Positions 1 through 6,751 of a DNA stretch of 64,000 nucleotides are shown in pieces (position 1 is the first letter of the stretch; each line of letters starts with the position of its first letter). The notes below the pieces were generated by a model, which was not told the origin of the DNA, searched no databases, and was given only the letters and a program-made list of their open reading frames with translations. The position numbers and the translations under genes were made by a program. Source of the DNA: Rikenellaceae bacterium (GTDB lineage Bacteria > Bacteroidota > Bacteroidia > Bacteroidales > Rikenellaceae); the NCBI GenBank assembly GCA_015060045.1, contig SUZH01000002.1:186001-250000 (forward strand), written 5' to 3'.

Positions 1-31
1 CTCGATAGAAAAATTGTATCGAGCGTATTTT
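1..31 (+). terminator. Rho-independent terminator of an upstream gene
   Basis: CTCGATA (1-7) pairs with TATCGAG (17-23) and is followed after three bases by a T run (26-31). The gene it serves lies outside the window. Apart from the operator-like palindrome and promoter listed separately, I see nothing else in 32-336. Confidence 0.55.
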
Positions 32-223
32 TTGCTCACGACATGTTATTTTTCTCTTTGCTCAATTTTCGCGTATTTCGATCAACCGATCAGATCGTTT
101 TCAAATACGCGATTCTCGGAGGGTTAAAAAATCAACGTTTTTCAGAAAATTTCGCCGGCCATCAAGACTAATCAACCCTCAAAGAACCTCAGGGATACCT
201 CTCCTATTACTGCCACACAGATA

Positions 224-249
224 TTGAAATAATATTTATATTATGTTAA
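224..249. promoter_or_regulatory. Fur/Zur-like palindromic operator candidate
   Basis: Two 12-base arms, TTGAAATAATAT (224-235) and ATATTATGTTAA (238-249), are inverted repeats matching at 10 of 12 positions around a TT centre. AT-rich palindromes of this size are typical of Fur-family metal repressors. The position upstream of a zinc-type binding protein suggests Zur control. This is inference; no regulator gene is nearby. Confidence 0.4.
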
Positions 250-324
250 ATAGGATAAATGGTAATTCATATAGCAATCTTGGGAGGATGTTCCCTGCCC
301 CTGCATATTTCCTCGGAAAATTTG

Positions 325-332
325 TATCTTCG
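325..332 (+). promoter_or_regulatory. Bacteroidota -7 element (TATCTTCG)
   Basis: TATCTTCG differs from the TAnnTTTG consensus at one base. It ends four bases before the ATG at 337, so transcription would start at or next to the start codon and give an almost leaderless mRNA. No clear -33 TTTG is visible. Confidence 0.45.
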
Positions 333-336
333 CAGC

Positions 337-1188
337 ATGAAACGATACCTAATATATATAACCGTATTGATGTTGGCGGCATGCACATCAAGCCAGCCAG
401 CAACGGAATCGCAAACCATCTACGTTTCGATCGCACCGTTGCGTTCACTCGTGGAGGCGATCACGGAGCAGGATTTTCCGGTCGAGGTGCTCGTACCGGC
501 GGGGGCTTCGCCCGAGAATTTCGAGCTTACACCCAAGCAATACATCGCCCTGAATGAGGCGCAGTGGATCTTCTCTACGGGGCTGATCACCTTTGAGACT
601 ACCCTGCTCCACAAGCTCCCCGAAGGGGCGCGAATCATCAACCTGAGTCGTGGCATCGAGCTGCTTGCAGGCACCTGTTCGCACGCCCATCACGGCCACA
701 ACCACGCCCACGGCATCGACCCCCACATCTGGACCTCGCCCCGCGCCCTGAAAACGATGAGCGAAAATCTCTTCCACGCCATCCGCGAACGGTATCCCGA
801 TTCGGTACGTTATGCGCAGAATTTCAACCGTTTGCAGGAGCGTCTGGAGGCTCTCGACCGAGCGATTGAGGCGCAAATCACGGCATCGGGCGTGAAGCAG
901 TTCATCATCTACCACCCTGCCCTCACCTACTACGCACGCGACTACGGATTGCGCCAAATCGCCATCGAGGAGGAGGGCAAAGAGCCGTCGGCCAAGCGGT
1001 TGGCTGAGCTGATTCGTACAGCGCGCGCGGAGGGGATTCGCACCGTCTTGGTGCAACGCCAATTTCCCCGTTCGAGCGTCGAGGCCGTAGCCGAAGATAT
1101 GGCGGCCGAGGTCATCGAATTCGACCCTTTGGCAGAAGATGTAATCCGGAATATCGAACACATCACCACGCTAATCACCCGAAAATGA
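337..1188 (+). CDS. Zinc/manganese ABC transporter substrate-binding lipoprotein (ZnuA-like)
   Basis: This 283-residue protein is a metal-binding lipoprotein of the cluster A-I (ZnuA/TroA) family, which captures Zn or Mn outside the inner membrane for ABC import. It starts with a lipoprotein signal (MKRYLIYITVLMLAAC, lipid Cys16). A histidine-rich loop near residues 113-130 (SHAHHGHNHAHG) runs into DPHIW, a family motif carrying a metal ligand; such loops are typical of zinc-specific members. A longer open frame from 259 exists, but the ATG at 337 follows the promoter and begins the lipoprotein signal. The stop overlaps the next start (ATGA, 1185-1188), so translation is probably coupled to the ATPase. 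Zinc over manganese is an inference from the His loop. Confidence 0.9.
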   Translation: MKRYLIYITVLMLAACTSSQPATESQTIYVSIAPLRSLVEAITEQDFPVEVLVPAGASPENFELTPKQYIALNEAQWIFSTGLITFETTLLHKLPEGARIINLSRGIELLAGTCSHAHHGHNHAHGIDPHIWTSPRALKTMSENLFHAIRERYPDSVRYAQNFNRLQERLEALDRAIEAQITASGVKQFIIYHPALTYYARDYGLRQIAIEEEGKEPSAKRLAELIRTARAEGIRTVLVQRQFPRSSVEAVAEDMAAEVIEFDPLAEDVIRNIEHITTLITRK

Positions 1189-1949
1189 AGCTCATAGAAC
1201 TACACGACGTCAGCGTCGGCTACGAGGGCTACGAGGCCCTGCACGCGGTCAATCTCACGATTGATTCGACCGATTTTCTGGGCGTCATCGGCCCAAACGG
1301 AGGTGGAAAGACAACCCTTGTGAAGGCCATCCTGGGGGCCGTTCCCTACACGGGCAAAATCGACTACGCGCCCGAATTGTTCGACGGCCGCGAGCGACTG
1401 ATTGGCTATATGCCCCAAATTACGGAGTTCGACCGCGCCTTTCCCATCTCGGTCGAGGAGGTGGTTTTGTCGGGCTTGCAGGGTCGACGCGGATTCCGCC
1501 ACCGTTACACACGGAGCGACCGCGAAAAGGCACTCGAGTTGCTTGCAAAAACGGGCATCGAAGAGCTTTCGAAGCGTCCCATCGGCGAGGTGTCGGGCGG
1601 TCAGATGCAACGCGCCCTGCTCTGTCGCGCCATTATCTCCGACCCAAAGTTGCTCATTTTGGACGAGCCAACCAACTTTGTCGATAACCGCTTCGAGCAT
1701 GAACTCTACCACACCCTCCGCGAGTTGAACGAGCGGATGGCGATTCTCGTTGTTTCGCACGATGTCGGCACCATCACGCGCCTTGTGAAGGAGATTGTCT
1801 GCGTGAACCGTCATGTGCATCGCCACCACTCGAACATCATCACGGCCGAGCAGTTGGAGAACTACAACTGCCCGATTCAAATCCTTACGCACGGCCATGT
1901 GCCCCACACCGTTTTGGCACACCATCCGGGAGATGGGTGCTGTGAATAG
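1185..1949 (+). CDS. Metal ABC transporter ATP-binding protein (ZnuC-like)
   Basis: The 254-residue ATPase of the metal importer would bind the cytoplasmic side of a permease. It has Walker A GPNGGGKTT near residue 37, ABC signature VSGGQMQRAL, Walker B LLILDEPT and the switch histidine in VVSHDVG. The C-terminus contains several histidines and cysteines (NRHVHRHH, LAHHPGDGCCE), which may bind metal. It overlaps the binding-protein gene by four bases. The membrane permease normally found in the same operon is absent: a strong terminator follows at 2022-2053. Confidence 0.9.
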   Translation: MKLIELHDVSVGYEGYEALHAVNLTIDSTDFLGVIGPNGGGKTTLVKAILGAVPYTGKIDYAPELFDGRERLIGYMPQITEFDRAFPISVEEVVLSGLQGRRGFRHRYTRSDREKALELLAKTGIEELSKRPIGEVSGGQMQRALLCRAIISDPKLLILDEPTNFVDNRFEHELYHTLRELNERMAILVVSHDVGTITRLVKEIVCVNRHVHRHHSNIITAEQLENYNCPIQILTHGHVPHTVLAHHPGDGCCE

Positions 1950-2021
1950 GCAGAGAGTCCAAAGGCAAAAGGCGAAAAAGGCAGCCAAGGACAATTAAAG
2001 GGAGCAAAAGATAAGACAACG

Positions 2022-2053
2022 AAAAAGGAGGGTTTGCGCCCTCCTTTTTTTTT
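2022..2053 (+). terminator. Rho-independent terminator
   Basis: AAAAAGGAGGG (2022-2032), loop TTTGCG, then CCCTCC plus a long T run. It ends the zinc transporter operon. The same GGAGGG/CCCTCC stem recurs at 4647 and 4769. Confidence 0.85.
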
Positions 2054-2086
2054 ATACAATTCGAATCAGGTATTGATTTTTTTTAC

Positions 2087-2094
2087 TATATTTG
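2087..2094 (+). promoter_or_regulatory. Bacteroidota -7 element (TATATTTG)
   Basis: Perfect TAnnTTTG match just after the terminator and before the structured RNA candidate. A TTG lies at 2073-2075, but its spacing is shorter than the usual 19-20 bases, so the -33 box is unclear. Confidence 0.55.
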
Positions 2095-2305
2095 CGAATA
2101 TTATACGATAAACACGCGAGTGTTTGTCTTTCTCGCTGATGAACCTAGGAAATTCATTGACGGTAAGAGAAGACGAACGCCACGGCGCGTCTGCATATCT
2201 ATTTGTGTATGTGGTCCTGCGCGGGCTGATGCTATCATCTTACCACGGCTTTCCTAGGGCCTATCAGCGGAGATTAAGCAATTAGTCTGCGCTTTCTGTT
2301 TTTAT
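2095..2305 (+). ncRNA. Structured RNA candidate, 6S-like rod (ends approximate)
   Basis: No plausible gene lies here, yet distant segments pair. CGCTGAT (2134-2140) pairs with ATCAGCG (2263-2269), and TCT/AGA extends it. CCTAGGAAA (2144-2152) pairs with TTTCCTAGG (2250-2258). GGTAAGA (2162-2168) pairs with TCTTACC (2238-2244), and GCGC (2185-2188) with GCGC (2219-2222). The helices stack as one long rod with an asymmetric internal loop (2153-2161 against 2245-2249), the general shape of 6S RNA. A -7 promoter lies immediately upstream and a T-rich stretch (2298-2303) downstream. 6S RNA sequesters RNA polymerase by mimicking an open promoter. The alternative is a cis-acting leader of the operon starting at 2362. 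The pairing is seen directly; the identity is inferred. Confidence 0.55.
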
Positions 2306-2361
2306 ACCCCAAGCGCAGCAAGTATTAACCTGAACTTTAAGTTCGTAAACACATTGTTCAT

Positions 2362-2571
2362 ATGCTGCTTTTCGATGTAGGTACTGTCCTTTTTTGCACC
2401 AGTTTGATGCTCCTTATTTGGTTTCTGCTGAAACGACAAAACAACCACCAGGCCAAATTGGTGGCGCTGATTATCTGCATTGTGATGGAGATTATCGGCG
2501 GTGTGCTGATGGTCGTAGCTCATTACCTCGTGGCGGGAAACGCATCGACAATTACTAATTTAATACAATAA
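2362..2571 (+). CDS. Small membrane protein, unrecognised
   Basis: A 69-residue protein with two predicted membrane helices (about residues 4-23 and 33-57) joined by a short polar loop (KRQNNHQ). I do not recognise the family. It is the first gene of a tightly spaced plus-strand operon; the next start is 18 bases after its stop. Two-helix proteins of this size can be holins, toxins, anchors or subunits of small complexes; nothing here decides between them. Confidence 0.6.
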   Translation: MLLFDVGTVLFCTSLMLLIWFLLKRQNNHQAKLVALIICIVMEIIGGVLMVVAHYLVAGNASTITNLIQ

Positions 2572-2589
2572 CCACAAACTAAATTTATC

Positions 2590-2952
2590 ATGGGACTTTT
2601 GAATAATTTTCTTGACAAGTTCAAGAATGCGGAATTTACTGTTGCTCCGCAGAAGAAGTTGAAGACCATTTCGGCCGATTTCAAGAATGCGTTTAACCTC
2701 TCGCTTGTATTCTACAAGGGCGTACAGATTGCCGATGGTGATCTGACGCTTGCAGCCTTGAACAAAAAGACTACCAAAGATGTAAAGTCGAAGGCAGACG
2801 GCCTAAAAATCAAGGCAAGCATGAAAGTAGGCGATGCCGAGAAGCTATTTGACCAGAACTTCGGTGTAACCGTCCAGATTAAGGATGCCGCCGGCACCAA
2901 GCTCGTTCCGAATGGCATTACCATTGGCCAAGCCGCCCGTGGCGAGTATTAA
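2590..2952 (+). CDS. Unrecognised small protein, paralogue of the protein at 3656
   Basis: 120 residues, soluble, no signal peptide. It aligns along its length with the 103-residue product at 3656. The first half shares a K-T-[IL]-x-A-x-F-K-x-x-F-x-x-S-L-x-V pattern; the second half shares VGDAEKLFDQNFGVTVQ against VGNFEKKIAEKYGIGVQ and then a KL..NG.T segment. It has an extra N-terminal helix (LLNNFLDKFKNAEF). The alternating strand/helix pattern suggests a small alpha/beta fold. Three bases separate its stop from the nuclease-like gene, so the two are probably translated together. Confidence 0.65.
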   Translation: MGLLNNFLDKFKNAEFTVAPQKKLKTISADFKNAFNLSLVFYKGVQIADGDLTLAALNKKTTKDVKSKADGLKIKASMKVGDAEKLFDQNFGVTVQIKDAAGTKLVPNGITIGQAARGEY

Positions 2953-2955
2953 TCG

Positions 2956-3621
2956 ATGCCCATGCTGGTTGATATCGTTCGCAAGGATGTCTGCGCTTTT
3001 TTGGAGAGCAACGAAGAGTTGCTCTTCAATGAGCGCGACTTTCAGATGCACCTTGCCACTTGGTTGCGCACTTCTAATAATCGCTACGAGGATGTAGATG
3101 TAGAGTATTATGTTCCAAAAAGTGAGCTCGAAAACTATGTTTGGGATAGTGAACTTCGCCTCGATATTGTCGTAAAAAAGAACAACGAATATTGTCCTAT
3201 CGAGCTAAAGTACAAGACTAAAAAGGTGGAGCGACAAATCGCACGCTTTGACGAACAGCTACATCACAAAGTTGTCGTAATGAAGAATCAGGGGGCACAA
3301 GATTTAGGCATGTACGATTTTTGGAAAGATGTGCGCCGTGTGGAGTTGGTACAAAAACGCTTCAAGCGCGTTAAAAATGGGTTGGCGGTATTTGTCACCA
3401 ACGATGAGTTCTACACCAAAGGCAGTAAGGAGACATCTAACAACTATCTTTTCAACATGGATGCAGACAAGGCTCACCCTAAACAGAAGCGATGGGCTAA
3501 GCCGGAAAGCACTTGCGCCAAAACGCACCCAAATTTCGAGGTGGAGAAGGAGTACATTATTGATTGGCACAATCGAAAGATTGACGGCGTAGCGTTCCAC
3601 TATTGTATTTTATCTATCTAA
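2956..3621 (+). CDS. PD-(D/E)XK nuclease-like protein
   Basis: 221 residues with a pattern fitting the PD-(D/E)XK nuclease fold. An acidic residue lies in an N-terminal helix (E26 in NERDF), a core strand carries D70 (LRLDIVV), and the E-x-K motif is E83-L-K85 (PIELKYK). The following positively charged helix (KTKKVERQIARFDEQ) fits DNA or RNA contact. Members of this fold include restriction enzymes, repair nucleases and defence effectors, so substrate and role stay open. The gene sits between two paralogous small proteins, which suggests partners or regulators. A C-terminal region (about 150-221) has no feature I recognise. Confidence 0.6.
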   Translation: MPMLVDIVRKDVCAFLESNEELLFNERDFQMHLATWLRTSNNRYEDVDVEYYVPKSELENYVWDSELRLDIVVKKNNEYCPIELKYKTKKVERQIARFDEQLHHKVVVMKNQGAQDLGMYDFWKDVRRVELVQKRFKRVKNGLAVFVTNDEFYTKGSKETSNNYLFNMDADKAHPKQKRWAKPESTCAKTHPNFEVEKEYIIDWHNRKIDGVAFHYCILSI

Positions 3622-3655
3622 CACATTTTATTAACCATTAAAACTTAAAAAAATT

Positions 3656-3967
3656 ATGGCAGAGTTCAAATTGGATGGCCGTATGAAGGTTAAGACCTTG
3701 AAGGCTAATTTTAAGAAGGAGTTCGGTGCATCGTTGCGTGTTTACACCACTGTTGCTTGCAAGACTCCGGCTGATGACGAGAAGACATTGGCAGCACTCC
3801 GAGCGGAGGGTTACACGGGCGGTGAACTCGTTGTAGGTGGCAACCTCCGCGTTGGTAACTTTGAGAAAAAGATTGCCGAGAAGTACGGTATCGGTGTTCA
3901 GGTCGCTGACAAGGAGGACAAGAAGTTGGCTGACAACGGCGCAACTTTGGTTGGGGCAGGCAAATAA
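3656..3967 (+). CDS. Unrecognised small protein, paralogue of the protein at 2590
   Basis: 103 residues, soluble and lysine-rich, related over its whole length to the 120-residue protein encoded two genes upstream. It reads as two similar-sized halves: a K-T-L-K-A-N-F-K-K-E-F-G helix/strand unit, then G-N-L-R-V-G-N-F-E-K-K followed by YGIGVQV. It starts 34 bases after the nuclease-like gene. Tandem paralogues around one enzyme suggest a heteromeric complex or a duplicated cognate factor, but no function is known to me. Confidence 0.65.
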   Translation: MAEFKLDGRMKVKTLKANFKKEFGASLRVYTTVACKTPADDEKTLAALRAEGYTGGELVVGGNLRVGNFEKKIAEKYGIGVQVADKEDKKLADNGATLVGAGK

Positions 3968-4049
3968 TCGCCGACACCATTTTTAGGTATGTGGGGCTTG
4001 ACCGCCCTACATATCGCAAAAATCTCACAACATTACCTCATAAAAAACC

Positions 4050-4292
4050 ATGAGCAAAGAGTATTACAAGAAGAAGATTATTGACTTGCGTGCCAAAATT
4101 GCTAAAGAGCGCGAGGACAAGAAACGCGACAATGCCTACTATGCCGACAAGGTAAAGAGTGCATCGGGCCCATCGAATAAGGCGTACTATCGCAAATCGA
4201 AGATTGACCACGCTGCAGCTCACGACCGCCGTATTGAGCAGTGGAAGCGCGAAATTGAAAGTGCCAAGGAATCACTCAAAAGATGTAAATAA
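4050..4292 (+). CDS. Small charged helical protein, unrecognised
   Basis: 80 residues, very rich in Lys, Glu, Arg and Asp, predicted almost entirely helical, with heptad-like spacing suggesting coiled coil (LRAKIAKEREDKKRD and IEQWKREIESAKESL). A central SASGPSNKAYY segment breaks it into a helical hairpin. No signal peptide. It lies 82 bases after the previous gene and 15 before the next, in the same orientation, so it probably belongs to the operon. Confidence 0.55.
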   Translation: MSKEYYKKKIIDLRAKIAKEREDKKRDNAYYADKVKSASGPSNKAYYRKSKIDHAAAHDRRIEQWKREIESAKESLKRCK

Positions 4293-4307
4293 ATACGCTA
4301 TTCAACA

Positions 4308-4619
4308 ATGATTATTGTTATCTCTTATATCCTTAACCTTTTGGCTCCAATCGTGAACACATTGGGGGCAATCGGTTTTTGTGCCTGCTTCCCCTATGAT
4401 GATTTCCATATTTTATGGATTAGTGGCGTAGCGGCCATTGTCGGGTTTGTTTTCGGCATTCTTGCCTACAGAAATGGTATTCCTCCCCGTTGGTTTTGGT
4501 CAAAATCTGCGGATGAGATTTTCTCCTTCTCGGTTACGGCTGTCTTGGGCTATGCGGTAAACTTTGCGATGTGGCCTTGTGCAATCTATTTTGTGCAGAC
4601 TATCGCTGAGCGCGTATAA
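4308..4619 (+). CDS. Small three-helix membrane protein, unrecognised
   Basis: 103 residues with about three membrane helices (roughly residues 3-27, 34-54 and 70-98). The loop before the last helix is basic and aromatic (RNGIPPRWFWSKSADE). It is the last gene of the small operon and is followed by a terminator at 4647. Together with the two-helix protein at 2362 it puts membrane proteins at both ends of the nuclease-like cluster. Confidence 0.55.
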   Translation: MIIVISYILNLLAPIVNTLGAIGFCACFPYDDFHILWISGVAAIVGFVFGILAYRNGIPPRWFWSKSADEIFSFSVTAVLGYAVNFAMWPCAIYFVQTIAERV

Positions 4620-4640
4620 TCAGAGTCTCGCAAACCAACA

Positions 4641-4872
4641 ACACAAAAAGGAGGGTGCACTACCCTCCTTTGTTGTCATACCGAAAATTGCTTGTCGCGC
4701 GGCGAGTTCAAGGCTTGCGACGGGTAAGAAACGAAAGTCTCTATAAACGAGCTGTGTTTAGGCACACAAAAGGAGGGCATACTACCCTCCTTTGATGTAA
4801 TACCGAAAATTGCTTATTGTGTGCAAGAAGTGATTTTCGCGAAAGTCGCTATAAACGAGCTATTTTTAGGCA
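4641..4872. repeat. Two tandem imperfect repeats, each carrying a terminator hairpin
   Basis: Unit 1 (about 4641-4762) and unit 2 (about 4764-4872) share, in order, ACACAAAA, the GGAGGG/CCCTCC hairpin, TACCGAAAATTGCTT, CGAAAGTC.CTATAAACGAG and TTTAGGC. A third unit starts at 4873 but changes into the long hairpin element. The stretch 4620-4965 has no gene. Confidence 0.7.
4647..4671 (+). terminator. Terminator of the small-gene operon
   Basis: AAAGGAGGGT (4647-4656), loop GCACT, ACCCTCCTTT (4662-4671). It ends the operon 2362-4619. A near-identical hairpin follows at 4769-4793. Confidence 0.7.
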
Positions 4873-4963
4873 CACAAAAGGCGAAGAGCGCAGCATACTG
4901 AGCGTATGTGAGCATCTTCGCCTTGTAGTGTAACGACAAAAGAGCCGTTTAGAGAGGCTTTCG
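4840..4963. repeat. Long-hairpin dispersed element, copy 1
   Basis: A 124-base imperfect hairpin. Outer arms CGAAAGTCGCTATAAACG and CGTTTAGAGAGGCTTTCG pair with mismatches, the middle stem AAGGCGAAGA (4878-4887) pairs with TCTTCGCCTT (4915-4924), and the tip CATAC (4894-4898) pairs with GTATG (4904-4908). The tip CGCAGCATACT...CGTATGTGAG is shared with the element at 33278. It lies between convergent genes and may also terminate transcription. Confidence 0.65.
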
Positions 4964-4965
4964 TC

Positions 4966-5253
4966 TTACTTGGCCTCGTTGATCGCCGACAACTTCTCAA
5001 ACAACTGACCAAAGCCCTCGCCAATTTCGCGACGGAGAGCGGCATAGTGCTTGCGAACGAGCGACTTATTGTGCGGCTCGGCGGGGTTCATTGCCTTCTT
5101 GAAGAACTCGTTGCGCATCTCAACGGCCTCCTGCATGAGGTTCATAATCTCCTCCTCCTTCGAGGGCTGGAAGCAGATAGCCATATCGCAGTCGAAAACG
5201 ACCTCCTCCAAGCAGTAGTCAATCTGCTTCTTGAGTACTCTTAAATTTGCCAT
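4966..5253 (-). CDS. Conserved hypothetical protein, helical
   Basis: 95 residues, no signal peptide, predicted to be mostly helical, with conspicuous Cys residues near the N-terminus (DYCLEE, FDCDMAICF) and a C-terminal amphipathic segment. I do not recognise a named domain. A well-formed Bacteroidota promoter lies upstream and the gene stands alone between a convergent repeat region and an OmpA-like gene, which supports it as real. Confidence 0.7.
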   Translation of the reverse strand: MANLRVLKKQIDYCLEEVVFDCDMAICFQPSKEEEIMNLMQEAVEMRNEFFKKAMNPAEPHNKSLVRKHYAALRREIGEGFGQLFEKLSAINEAK

Positions 5254-5286
5254 GATATTTTTGTGTTTTTAAGTGTTTCTATCATG

Positions 5287-5317
5287 CAAATATAAGAAAT
5301 TCTTTCTAAAAACCAAA
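5287..5317 (-). promoter_or_regulatory. Bacteroidota promoter for the 95-residue protein
   Basis: On the minus strand, -33 TTTG (5314-5317) and -7 TATATTTG (5287-5294) are separated by 19 bases, the expected spacing. The start codon is 33 bases downstream. Confidence 0.75.
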
Positions 5318-5354
5318 GATTTTTTCTTTCGCCGACACAATTCCTAAAAAACCG

Positions 5355-6185
5355 CTAATAATCGACCTCGCTGCCGGGCATGGCGACAATAATACCGAGC
5401 GTCTCGGAACGCAACAGCTCCTCGCAGCAGGGATCCTCCTTGGAGGGGACGATCACCTCCTCGACCACCGCAACAACCGCCTCGGGCGCCGATTTCGGGG
5501 TAGGTTTGGGGGCTACATAGGTACGCGTCTCGACCACCTGTCCCTGTTCGTAGAGGATATCGACCTCGACACGGCGCAACGGAGGCAGCGCCTCATGGGT
5601 CAGGAAATGCCACACGGCGGGCAGACGTTTCAGGGCCGCCTGCTTCTCGGCGGGGGTATGGTTGCCATCGAGGATCTGCAGCGCCTCGTCACGCCCGGCG
5701 ATCGACGTGGCAGCCAACTGCGCACGTACGGCACTCCACGGCGCGATCGCGGACTCCAGCGTCACGGTGTAGGGATGCGACGAGCCATACTGCTGATCGA
5801 CGAAGTGTTTGAAATCCTGCGCACGATGCTCGGCCAACGTCTGATTCAACTTTTTGGGGCCATCGGGCGAAGCGTAACCGGTAATGGTGATCTTGCCCAC
5901 GCGATGGAGCGTATCGGCAAAGTGCTTCATCAGCGAGGAGAGCTCCTGCAAGGCGGTCGGGTTGTCGCCCATCTTTTGATCGAGTACGGCGCTGCTGATG
6001 CGATAATGGATGGCGTAATCGGCCTCCTTATCCGTATTCACACGATAGCGGCGCACAACATAGTCACCCTCCTTGGCATCGGAGAGCAGCACCGAATCGG
6101 GCTTTTCGAGGGTGTGTTGCGCCTTGGCTTCACCGCACCACACCAGGACGGCCAAAACCAGCATAGGGGTAAAAATTCTTTTCAC
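5355..6185 (-). CDS. OmpA-like secreted/outer-membrane protein
   Basis: 276 residues with a cleavable signal (ending GEAKAQ). The middle carries an OmpA-like peptidoglycan-binding signature: ITITGYASPDGP, then NQTLAEHRAQ, the N-x-x-L-x-x-x-R-A helix of the OmpA C-terminal domain. The region after about residue 220 is Pro/Ala/Val-rich and ends with a CC pair. No beta-barrel is evident, so it probably links another envelope component to the cell wall. The start is GTG; the first in-frame ATG (codon 8) would remove the basic residues of the signal. It is separated from the upstream DUF5606 gene by a terminator. Confidence 0.7.
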   Translation of the reverse strand: MKRIFTPMLVLAVLVWCGEAKAQHTLEKPDSVLLSDAKEGDYVVRRYRVNTDKEADYAIHYRISSAVLDQKMGDNPTALQELSSLMKHFADTLHRVGKITITGYASPDGPKKLNQTLAEHRAQDFKHFVDQQYGSSHPYTVTLESAIAPWSAVRAQLAATSIAGRDEALQILDGNHTPAEKQAALKRLPAVWHFLTHEALPPLRRVEVDILYEQGQVVETRTYVAPKPTPKSAPEAVVAVVEEVIVPSKEDPCCEELLRSETLGIIVAMPGSEVDY

Positions 6186-6245
6186 GATTCTATGAATTTA
6201 AGGTGTTCTACCCCACCCCTCACGCAAGAAACGTACCACAAACAA

Positions 6246-6287
6246 AGCGGGTCTGTGCACGCCTTTTTTCGGCTACACAGACCCGCT
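6246..6287 (-). terminator. Terminator of the mscS-DUF5606 operon
   Basis: AGCGGGTCTGTG (6246-6257) and CACAGACCCGCT (6276-6287) form a 12-bp stem. Read on the minus strand it is followed by TTGTTTG. Confidence 0.7.
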
Positions 6288-6337
6288 GCAAGTTATCCGC
6301 CCCGACCGCTTACCGCATCGGCAGGCGTTATCTGAAA

Positions 6338-6748
6338 CTACTCCTCGTCGTTCTCGGTCGGCAACTCAAACTTCGTGAAGCCGGCCTTTACCAGGATATT
6401 GAACCACGCGAAGCACTTCTTGATGTCCGATACATGTACGCGATCGCGGTCGTACTCGGGCAGCACCTCGGCAAAGGCAGCCTGCAACTCGGCGGGCGAA
6501 GCCTTGTGGCTGATAGCCTCCTTGCCCTCAGTCTTCTCGTAGATGCGCGTGAAGACGTCAGCCAGGGCGATATCGTCACCCTCAGTGAACATCGAAATCT
6601 CCGTCAGGGCGCTCACACGCGACGTAGCCGAAGCGTTCATGCGCTTACCGTCGAGGAGCGACTCCACGATCACGCCACGCTGCGACTGGGCTACATATTT
6701 AAACAATCCGGGCTGGCCCGAGATGGCCAAAATCTCTTTCAGTTCCAT
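6338..6748 (-). CDS. DUF5606 family protein
   Basis: 136-residue cytoplasmic protein. The N-terminus (MELKEILAISGQPGLFKYVA) and the 'GVIVESL.DGKR' segment are characteristic of DUF5606, a family I know only from Bacteroidota and without an assigned function. The C-terminus is acidic (TENDEE). It starts three bases after the mechanosensitive channel stop, so the two are co-transcribed and probably co-translated. Confidence 0.8.
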   Translation of the reverse strand: MELKEILAISGQPGLFKYVAQSQRGVIVESLLDGKRMNASATSRVSALTEISMFTEGDDIALADVFTRIYEKTEGKEAISHKASPAELQAAFAEVLPEYDRDRVHVSDIKKCFAWFNILVKAGFTKFELPTENDEE

Positions 6749-6751
6749 AAT

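Noticed and set aside
2095..2305. Retron or group II intron RNA
   Set aside because: No reverse transcriptase gene is nearby, and the rod lacks the inverted a1/a2 ends and domain V type hairpin expected of those.
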